A stretch of DNA of 36,291 nt from Candidatus Collierbacteria bacterium (lineage in GTDB: Bacteria > Patescibacteriota > Microgenomatia > UBA1400 > JACPES01): contig JACRNH010000001.1 in assembly GCA_016219325.1 (NCBI GenBank), positions 1 through 36,291 of the forward strand, given 5' to 3'. A program made the position numbers and the translations under genes. The number at the start of each line of letters is the position of its first letter. Position 1 is the first letter of the stretch. The notes beneath the pieces are model-generated. The model was not told the origin of the DNA and did no database searches. It saw only the letters and a list, made by a program, of their open reading frames with translations. Below are positions 31,473-36,291 of this stretch, in pieces.

Positions 31473-31501
31473 TTGTATCTGACGCTTGGTTCTGGTAAAA
31501 T
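31473..31501 (+). promoter_or_regulatory. Promoter of infA
   Basis: TTGTAT (31473-31478), 17 bases, TAAAAT (31496-31501), with TG one base before the -10 box. The ATG at 31513 lies 11 bases after it, so ribosomal genes downstream can be transcribed independently of secY. Confidence 0.55.
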
Positions 31502-31512
31502 ACCTTTCGTTC

Positions 31513-31752
31513 ATGCCTGGTTTGAATTTAATCATAGGAGAAGGAGAGATTATCGAATCGTTGCCGAATACGCTATTCCGCGTTAAAGTTGATGAAACGG
31601 CTCCGGATGAGATTAAAGGAAAGACTATTTTGTGCAAGCTTTCAGGGAAAATGCGCATGTATAGAATTTCCGTTATGACCGGAGACAGAATAAAATTAGA
31701 AGTCAGTCCATATGATTTAGGCAAGGGTAGGATTACATATAGGAATAAATAG
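31513..31752 (+). CDS. infA: Translation initiation factor IF-1
   Basis: IF-1 blocks the A site of the 30S subunit during initiation. The OB-fold features are [56 protein letters not shown] and YR. The ATG at 31513 gives 79 residues, slightly longer than the usual 72 because of the MPGLNLI opening. An upstream TTG in frame (31486) lies in the promoter and is rejected. The next 83 bases hold a heptamer hairpin before rpmJ. Confidence 0.93.
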   Translation: MPGLNLIIGEGEIIESLPNTLFRVKVDETAPDEIKGKTILCKLSGKMRMYRISVMTGDRIKLEVSPYDLGKGRITYRNK

Positions 31753-31831
31753 AGTAGAAAATAATGAGTAGAAAGTAGGGAGTAATGAACGAATATAGCA
31801 TTACTCATTATTTCTTATTCATTACTCATTA
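31753..31831 (+). repeat. Heptamer-built inverted repeat between infA and rpmJ
   Basis: Left arm words GAGTAGA, AAATAAT, GAGTAGA, AAGTAGG, GAGTAAT; right arm complements TTACTCA, TTATTTC, TTATTCA, TTACTCA. The loop is about 14 bases. The tract begins at the infA stop and ends 4 bases before the rpmJ ATG. Confidence 0.65.
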
Positions 31832-31835
31832 AATC

Positions 31836-31952
31836 ATGAAAGTACAATCGTCAATTAAAAAACGCTGTAATAACTGTATAACCGTTCGCCGCCGCGGAGT
31901 CCTTTACGTTTTGTGTAAATCCAATCCGCGCCATAAGCAGAGGCAGGGATGA
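31836..31952 (+). CDS. rpmJ: 50S ribosomal protein L36
   Basis: The 38-residue zinc-ribbon protein begins [20 protein letters not shown] and continues [18 protein letters not shown]. The ligands C11, C14, C27 and H32 (C-x2-C...C-x4-H) are intact, so this is the zinc-binding form. It is in its standard place between infA and rpsM. No Shine-Dalgarno precedes the ATG; instead the heptamer hairpin ends 4 bases before it. The stop is TGA. Confidence 0.93.
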   Translation: MKVQSSIKKRCNNCITVRRRGVLYVLCKSNPRHKQRQG

Positions 31953-31958
31953 AAGGAG
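31952..31958 (+). promoter_or_regulatory. Displaced Shine-Dalgarno of rpsM
   Basis: AAAGGAG overlaps the rpmJ stop, but the rpsM ATG is 100 bases away at 32059. The repeat hairpin in between starts immediately after it. Confidence 0.5.
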
Positions 31959-32052
31959 AAATACTGAATACTGAATTCTAAATTCTGAATGGTAACAATA
32001 ATTAATGCGCTAAACGCAACATTCAGTATTCGGTATTCAGAATTAGGTATTG
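31959..32052 (+). repeat. Heptamer-built inverted repeat between rpmJ and rpsM
   Basis: The 33-base arms 31959-31991 and 32020-32052 are complementary at 25 of 33 positions. Left arm words are ATACTGA, ATACTGA, ATTCTAA, ATTCTGA. It lies between the likely ribosome-binding site and the start codon. Confidence 0.7.
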
Positions 32053-32058
32053 CATTCT

Positions 32059-32472
32059 ATGCCAAGAATTTCAGGTGTTGACATTCCGGAAAACAAACGG
32101 GTTGAAATTGCTCTTAGGTATCTTTACGGGATAGGCAAGTATAATTCAACTGAAGTTTTAAAAAAAGCCGAAATTAATCCTGATAAAAGGGCCAAAGATT
32201 TAACGGCCGACGAAATTTCCAAAATTGCCAAAACTTTGGAAGAGGTGTTGGTTGAAGGAGAGCTAAGAAAGCAAATCAGAGATAATGTTGAAAGATTAAA
32301 AAGGATAGGTACTTATCGCGGGCATCGGCATTCAGCCGGTTTGCCGGTTAGAGGGCAAAGAACCAGGACAAATGCTAGAACTAAAAGAGGCAAGAGAATG
32401 ACTGTTGGAGCTCTGAAGAAAGAAGAGGCGGCTAAACAAGAACAAAAACCACAGGAACCGGAGAAAAAATAA
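32059..32472 (+). CDS. rpsM: 30S ribosomal protein S13
   Basis: S13 sits in the head of the 30S subunit and contacts the P-site tRNA. The product begins [20 protein letters not shown] and has the helix-turn [17 protein letters not shown] and the C-terminal [18 protein letters not shown]. The tail is extended by an acidic-basic run ([18 protein letters not shown]). ATG 32059 is chosen over an upstream TTG (32050) that would add MHS. The start has no adjacent ribosome-binding site because of the intervening hairpin. Confidence 0.94.
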   Translation: MPRISGVDIPENKRVEIALRYLYGIGKYNSTEVLKKAEINPDKRAKDLTADEISKIAKTLEEVLVEGELRKQIRDNVERLKRIGTYRGHRHSAGLPVRGQRTRTNARTKRGKRMTVGALKKEEAAKQEQKPQEPEKK

Positions 32473-32480
32473 TTTTAATT

Positions 32481-32882
32481 ATGCCGAAAAAACAGGTTAA
32501 AAAAACTAATTCTGTAAATCAGCCAAAAGTCTCGACTAGCGGTAAGGGAAGAGTTTACATTACTGCGACCCTTAACAACACTTTGGTTACTGTGACCAAT
32601 GAAGACGGGAATACTTTATGTTGGAGTTCTACAGGAGCAGTTGGTTTTAAAGGCAGCCGTAAATCAACTCCTTACGCTAGTACTATGGCTTTGGAAGCGG
32701 TTTTCAAAAAAGCTCAAGAGCTAGGGATCAGACAGGTTGAAGTATTTTTAAAAGGACCGGGATCAGGCAGAGACGCGGCGCTGAGAGCTTTTAGGGCATC
32801 GCCATTTAAGGTTATTCAGATCGCTGATGTTACACCTTTGCCTCATAACGGCACCAGAAAGCCTAAAGTAAGGAGAGGTTAA
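32481..32882 (+). CDS. rpsK: 30S ribosomal protein S11
   Basis: S11 lies in the platform of the 30S subunit. Landmarks are [58 protein letters not shown] and [18 protein letters not shown]. Length (133 residues) is normal. It lies 8 bases after rpsM and 5 bases before rpsD. Confidence 0.95.
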   Translation: MPKKQVKKTNSVNQPKVSTSGKGRVYITATLNNTLVTVTNEDGNTLCWSSTGAVGFKGSRKSTPYASTMALEAVFKKAQELGIRQVEVFLKGPGSGRDAALRAFRASPFKVIQIADVTPLPHNGTRKPKVRRG

Positions 32883-32887
32883 ATAAT

Positions 32888-33496
32888 ATGTCTAGATATA
32901 TAGGACCAAAATTAAGATTAGCCAGACGTTTAGGTCAGGATTTGGGGCATAAACAGAATATTCAGAAAGTAGCAAAGAGATTATCTGTTTTGCCCGGTCA
33001 GCATGGTCGGCATGGAGCTAAGCGGTTGTCAGAATTCGGAGTTCAACTAAGAGAAAAGCAAAAAGCCAGATTTTCCTATGGAATAACGGAAACCCAGATG
33101 AAAGGTTACTTTGTTGAGGCGTTAAAGAACAAGGGGGCCACAGGAGAAGAATTATTGCGGCTTTTAGAGAGAAGGTTGGATAATGTGGTTTATAGATTAG
33201 GTCTTGCTCCGACCAGACCTTTTGCCAGGCAATTGGTTACTCACGGGCATGTTAAAGTCAACGCTAAAAAAATTGATATTCCATCATATCGCATAAAAAT
33301 TGAAGATGTGGTATCATTGTCGGATAAAGCGGTAAATATCCCTGACGTTAAAGCTAAAATTGCTGATCAAAGTTATGCCGTACCGTCATGGATGCAAAAA
33401 ACAGCCGCAATTGGTAAAATAAAAAGCTTGCCGGAAAGAATTGAAATAGACACGGCTGTTGATGAACAGTTGATTGTTGAATTCTATTCACGGTAA
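32888..33496 (+). CDS. rpsD: 30S ribosomal protein S4
   Basis: S4 nucleates 30S assembly and can repress its own operon in other bacteria. The product begins MSRYIGPKLRLARRLGQDL, lacks the N-terminal zinc cysteines (C-minus form), and holds the S4 RNA-binding domain: LLRLLERRLDNVVYRLGLAP, ARQLVTHGHVKVNAKKIDIP, SYRIKIEDVVSL. Length (202 residues) is normal. Confidence 0.95.
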   Translation: MSRYIGPKLRLARRLGQDLGHKQNIQKVAKRLSVLPGQHGRHGAKRLSEFGVQLREKQKARFSYGITETQMKGYFVEALKNKGATGEELLRLLERRLDNVVYRLGLAPTRPFARQLVTHGHVKVNAKKIDIPSYRIKIEDVVSLSDKAVNIPDVKAKIADQSYAVPSWMQKTAAIGKIKSLPERIEIDTAVDEQLIVEFYSR

Positions 33497-33508
33497 ACAC
33501 TTAATTAC

Positions 33509-34423
33509 ATGTTAGATCAACCTTTTCATATCACTACAAAAGACGGACAAGAGGCAAATGAGGGCATTATTGTGTTTGAACCTTTACGCCAAGGATTTGG
33601 CCATACTTTAGGAGTAAGCCTGCGCAGGGTTATGCTCTCAGGATTAAACGGAGCAGCGGTCACTAAAATTAAAATCAAGGGGGCTACCCATCAATTTACC
33701 ACCTTAAAAGGTATGAACGAAGACGTGGTTGAATTGATCCTGAACATTAAACAGCTTAAATTGGCTTATACCGGAGATAAACCGGAAACTTTATCTCTCC
33801 AAATAACAGGAGAAAAAGAAGTTACAGCTGCAGACCTTGAGTGCCCGGCGACGGTTAAAATTGCCAATCCGGACTTAGTTTTGGCCAATCTTTCAGATAA
33901 AAAATCTAAATTATCAGCAGAACTAACGGTAGAAATGGGGACAGGATATTTATCTGCAGAAGAACAAGGCAAGCAGAGATTGGGAATAATTCCGGTTGAC
34001 GCCAGTTTTTCGCCTGTCTCCAGCGTATTTTACAAAATTGAGTCTACGCGTGTTGGCCGTCGGACAGATTATGACAAACTAATTATGACAGTTAAAACTG
34101 ATGGAACAATTTCTCCGAAAGATGCCGTAATTGAGGCTGCTAAGATTTTGGTAGAAAATTTTCAGCAAGTAGTTACTCCATCTGTTGACGACGGGGAATC
34201 GTCAAGCGGAAACTCTGTCGGGCAAAGCACGATTTTAAAATTGACTGTTGAGGAATTGGGATTACCGACCAGAATTGCCAATGCTTTATTGAAAGCAGGA
34301 TATAAAACTATCGGTGATATTGTTGCCGCGGACAAAGAAGTTATTGCGAAAGTCAAAAATATTGGCTCTAAATCCGTCTCCAATATTTACGTTAAGATCA
34401 GGGAGAAGGGGGTTCAGGTTTAA
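33509..34423 (+). CDS. rpoA: RNA polymerase alpha subunit
   Basis: The N-terminal domain carries the dimerisation signature (PLRQGFGHTLGVSLRRVMLS, residues about 25-44, and GMNEDVVELILNIK). The insert domain is followed by the second half (ESTRVGRRTDYDKLIMTVKT). A linker of Ser/Gly-rich sequence leads to the C-terminal domain (LGLPTRIANALLKAGYKTIG plus KVKNIGSKSVSNIY), which binds upstream DNA and regulators. At 304 residues it is slightly shorter than in E. coli, mostly in the linker. Confidence 0.96.
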   Translation: MLDQPFHITTKDGQEANEGIIVFEPLRQGFGHTLGVSLRRVMLSGLNGAAVTKIKIKGATHQFTTLKGMNEDVVELILNIKQLKLAYTGDKPETLSLQITGEKEVTAADLECPATVKIANPDLVLANLSDKKSKLSAELTVEMGTGYLSAEEQGKQRLGIIPVDASFSPVSSVFYKIESTRVGRRTDYDKLIMTVKTDGTISPKDAVIEAAKILVENFQQVVTPSVDDGESSSGNSVGQSTILKLTVEELGLPTRIANALLKAGYKTIGDIVAADKEVIAKVKNIGSKSVSNIYVKIREKGVQV

Positions 34424-34434
34424 CGGAATGAAGT

Positions 34435-34800
34435 ATGCGGCATCGAGTCTTCGGTCGGAAATTGAATCGGAATTTTAACCAACGTAAAGCTCTTCTAAGA
34501 TCGCTCTTAAGTTCTTTTATTGATCACGGTAAAATCGTGACGACTAAGGCAAAAGCCAAATTCTTTCAACCGGTTGCTGAAAGATTGGTTTCAGGATTGA
34601 TTAAAAAAAATGATTTAGCCAGTTTAAAACGTGTTCAGCTTCAGCTTCAAAATCCTAAACTTACTAAAAAATTAAGCGATAAGGCCAAAGAGTTTGTGGG
34701 CCGGGTCGGCGGCTATACCATGATTAAAGATATTGACGTTCGCCGCGGAGATAAATCCAGAATGGTTCAAATCGAATGGATGTCAAATGAAAAGAACTGA
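34435..34800 (+). CDS. rplQ: 50S ribosomal protein L17
   Basis: The product begins MRHRVFGRKLNRNFNQRKAL and has SFIDHGKIVTTKAKAKFFQP and GGYTMIKDIDVRRGDKSRMV, the family signature. The 121-residue length is normal. Its last 14 bases overlap the start of rplM. Confidence 0.95.
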   Translation: MRHRVFGRKLNRNFNQRKALLRSLLSSFIDHGKIVTTKAKAKFFQPVAERLVSGLIKKNDLASLKRVQLQLQNPKLTKKLSDKAKEFVGRVGGYTMIKDIDVRRGDKSRMVQIEWMSNEKN

Positions 34801-35212
34801 AACTAAACAATTACCAATAACGGAAAATAGCCGGAAATGGCATTTAGTTGATTTGTCGGGTCAGATATTGGGAAGAGCAGTTACCGGAATTGCCGGACTG
34901 ATAATCGGAAAGACAAAAACGTCATATGCCACTCACACTGATTGCGGAGATTATGTTGTAGCTATAAACGCCGGAAAAATTAAAGTTACCGGCCAAAAGC
35001 TTCAGGAAAAGATATATTATCGCCATACTGGCTATCCGACAGGATTAAGACAAATAGGCCTGGATGAATTAATGAAAAAGGATCCGGCCAAGGTTATAAA
35101 GTTGGCGGTTTTGGGAATGTTGCCTAAAAATAAGCTCCAAAACTCAAGGATAAAAAGACTAAAAGTATTTGCTGACGAAAACCATAAATATTCAGAAAAA
35201 TTTAAATCATAA
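34787..35212 (+). CDS. rplM: 50S ribosomal protein L13
   Basis: The product has WHLVDLSGQILGRAVTGIAG, DCGDYVVAINAGKIKVTGQK, YYRHTGYPTGLRQ and VLGMLPKNKLQNSRIKRLKV, all typical of L13. ATG 34787 gives 141 residues and overlaps the rplQ stop; a longer frame to 34733 is only an rplQ overlap. rplM-rpsI attached behind rplQ is a common arrangement. Confidence 0.94.
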   Translation: MKRTETKQLPITENSRKWHLVDLSGQILGRAVTGIAGLIIGKTKTSYATHTDCGDYVVAINAGKIKVTGQKLQEKIYYRHTGYPTGLRQIGLDELMKKDPAKVIKLAVLGMLPKNKLQNSRIKRLKVFADENHKYSEKFKS

Positions 35213-35215
35213 ATT

Positions 35216-35623
35216 ATGCCAGCTAATAAATATTATTACGCCATCGGTCGGAGAAAAACAGCTACAGTGATTATTAAAATGTTTAAAGGGAAGCAGGAAG
35301 AGCAACCGATTACCATTAATGGAATTCCGATTCATGATTATTGGCCGTCGGAAGCCGCAAAAACCGTTTATCAGGAACCTTTGAAAACAACCAATACCCT
35401 GAATAAATTCACTGCTACGGCAACCGCTAAAGGGTCAGGGAAAGCCGGTCAATTAGGGGCTTTTGTGTTGGCAGTTTCCAGAGCGTTGGAAAAATTTGAT
35501 CCTGACCTAAGGCCGATTTTGAAAAAGCGCGGACTTCTAACCCGCGATCAGCGCCAGAAAGAGCGCCGTAAGCCCGGCTTGGCCCAAAAGGCAAGAGCTA
35601 AAAAGCAATCCCCGAAACGATAA
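35216..35623 (+). CDS. rpsI: 30S ribosomal protein S9
   Basis: S9 lies in the head of the 30S subunit with its C-terminal tail reaching the P site. Features are YYAIGRRKTATVIIKMFKGK, the block TATAKGSGKAGQLGAFVLAV, and SRALEKFDPDLRPILKKRGL followed by LTRDQRQKERRKPGLAQKAR. The tail ends AKKQSPKR instead of the usual FSKR. The last ten codons and stop are present again at 35706-35738 with only synonymous changes. Confidence 0.94.
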   Translation: MPANKYYYAIGRRKTATVIIKMFKGKQEEQPITINGIPIHDYWPSEAAKTVYQEPLKTTNTLNKFTATATAKGSGKAGQLGAFVLAVSRALEKFDPDLRPILKKRGLLTRDQRQKERRKPGLAQKARAKKQSPKR

Positions 35624-35641
35624 AATAACGTCTGTCGCCGT

Positions 35642-35706
35642 CCCGTAGTCGCAACGCTATGACGCGTGGACGTAGACCACGGGAAATAGCTAGCGTACTA
35701 TCGGGG
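35642..35706 (+). repeat. Branched palindromic element, copy 2
   Basis: The outer stem is CCCGTAGT/ACTAtCGGG with a bulged T. The middle stem is GCTAT/ATAGC. The apical hairpin is CGTGG-ACGTAGA-CCACG. It shares AGTCGC, ACGTAGA and AGCGTACT with copy 1 (16111-16176), while the stems differ in compensating ways. It follows rpsI directly. Confidence 0.65.
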
Positions 35707-35738
35707 CTAGAGCCAAGAAGCAGTCTCCAAAACGATAA
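35706..35738 (+). pseudogene. Second copy of the rpsI 3' end (last ten codons and stop)
   Basis: In the right frame it encodes ARAKKQSPKR and a stop, identical to the end of S9. Six of ten codons differ (gca/gct, gct/gcc, aaa/aag, caa/cag, tcc/tct, ccg/cca) and every difference is synonymous. It has no start and follows the branched element, so it is a remnant of another rpsI allele. Confidence 0.7.
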
Positions 35739-35766
35739 TATAATTTGTGTTCCTGAGTTTCCCAAA

Positions 35767-36291
35767 TTAGTGTCCTGACTCCAGTTTTTGCAATAGGGTG
35801 TGGATATCTTTGGAGATTTCCGGTTCTGCGGGATATTCAGTTCCATTGATAATGATTGTTCCTGAACGAATCGGGCGAAGAGTTTTAATAATCCTTTTAA
35901 TACTTAACCCCGTTAGTTTTTCTTCCATTCGTCTGGAAATGGCCAAACTGGCAAAAACAATTGTCAGGTGAGCTTCAATGGCGTCGCGCTTGCGGTGGAA
36001 AACCGGTCTGGCTTTAAGATCAGATTTAGCCATTCTGAAACTGGCTTCGACTTGAAATAGCTGGTGGTAGGCATTGATAATTTCCAGTGGTGATAAATTT
36101 AGATTTGTGACGTAGCCTTTGATGCCCGCCAGAGCATAAGCTTTGGCAATGAGATTCCGGTTTAAAATTCTCTTTTCGCTTTCAAGGGAGACAAAACGAT
36201 TTCTTTTTATCGGGGTTATCCCATTAACCATTCTTCTGGCTTTAGCCACTTGCGCCTCAATATTTTTAATATTCAAACGGGCTCTTTTTTC
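35767..36291 (-). CDS. IS1634/IS4-type DDE transposase, C-terminal part (cut by window edge)
   Basis: The frame is open to the right edge, so the start lies outside. The visible 175 residues hold the C-terminal third of a DDE transposase of the Transposase_11/IS4 superfamily, resembling IS1634: the block YHQLFQVEASFRMAKSDLKA plus RPVFHRKRDAIEAHL contains the third catalytic Glu (E-x6-K/R). A helical end LAISRRMEEKLTGLSIKRII follows. A stop is reached at 35767 only about 30 bases from the rpsI remnant. Inverted repeat ends are not recognised in the short remaining sequence. Earlier D residues are out of view. Confidence 0.8.
   Translation of the reverse strand, partial: EKRARLNIKNIEAQVAKARRMVNGITPIKRNRFVSLESEKRILNRNLIAKAYALAGIKGYVTNLNLSPLEIINAYHQLFQVEASFRMAKSDLKARPVFHRKRDAIEAHLTIVFASLAISRRMEEKLTGLSIKRIIKTLRPIRSGTIIINGTEYPAEPEISKDIHTLLQKLESGH

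Overview
Organism. The window looks like a bacterium of the Candidate Phyla Radiation, most likely Microgenomates (OP11). The reasons are the compact, AT-leaning, heavily overlapping gene layout, small ribosomal proteins, divergent single-pass surface proteins with Pro/Thr-rich stalks, several multi-membrane glycosyltransferases, a MacA/MacB-type exporter with no outer-membrane partner in view, DUF5674 and DUF2298 genes, and rpsT beside murJ. TGA is used as a stop (rpmJ, hicA), so the code is standard and not the Gracilibacteria/Absconditabacteria code. This assignment is inference; no rRNA is present.

Layout. 1-930: a decayed acetyltransferase and a three-gene operon of tiny membrane proteins (minus). 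995-4032: exporter operon of adaptor, ATPase and permease. 4018-6453 (minus): hicB-hicA-lepA, overlapping head to tail. 6525-7034: 2H phosphoesterase. 7070-9023: murJ (minus) and rpsT (plus) from overlapping divergent promoters. 9052-14219: PilN/PilO-like proteins followed by three membrane-anchored surface proteins. 14230-23466: envelope glycan cluster (FAD oxidoreductase, two GT39-like enzymes, a GT4 enzyme, an LPG-synthase-TM-like protein, a PAP2 phosphatase, a DUF2298 protein). 23488-28740: accessory genes (DUF5674 and its partner, SDR, Nudix, an anchored propeller-like protein, a SleB-type hydrolase, Fic). 28869-35623: secY-adk-map-infA-rpmJ-rpsM-rpsK-rpsD-rpoA-rplQ-rplM-rpsI. 35767-36291: end of an IS transposase running off the right edge.

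How it works together. The central genes form an envelope module: surface proteins, glycosyltransferases that probably decorate them or build a cell-surface glycan, a lipid-phosphate phosphatase and an exporter. The right end is a conserved translation and secretion operon.

What stands out. The window is crowded with small palindromic and seven-base-periodic elements that the genes do not explain. Heptamer-built tracts occur at 11 places. Some sit in frame inside genes, including a roughly 47-residue insert in the LepA G domain. Others form hairpins that fill gene junctions and end at the next start codon. One such hairpin separates a Shine-Dalgarno from the rpsM start, and folding it would restore normal spacing. 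A second set consists of palindromes: 36-base units, AGGT-N3-ACCT units, a dRS3-like unit, and a branched element present twice with apparent covariation. One copy of the branched element lies between rpsI and a second, purely synonymous copy of the last ten rpsI codons. Many genes also appear to be leaderless, with the start codon 6-8 bases after an (often extended) -10 box.

No tRNA, rRNA or CRISPR array was found, and no gene-free stretch exceeds 300 bases once the tiny genes are counted.
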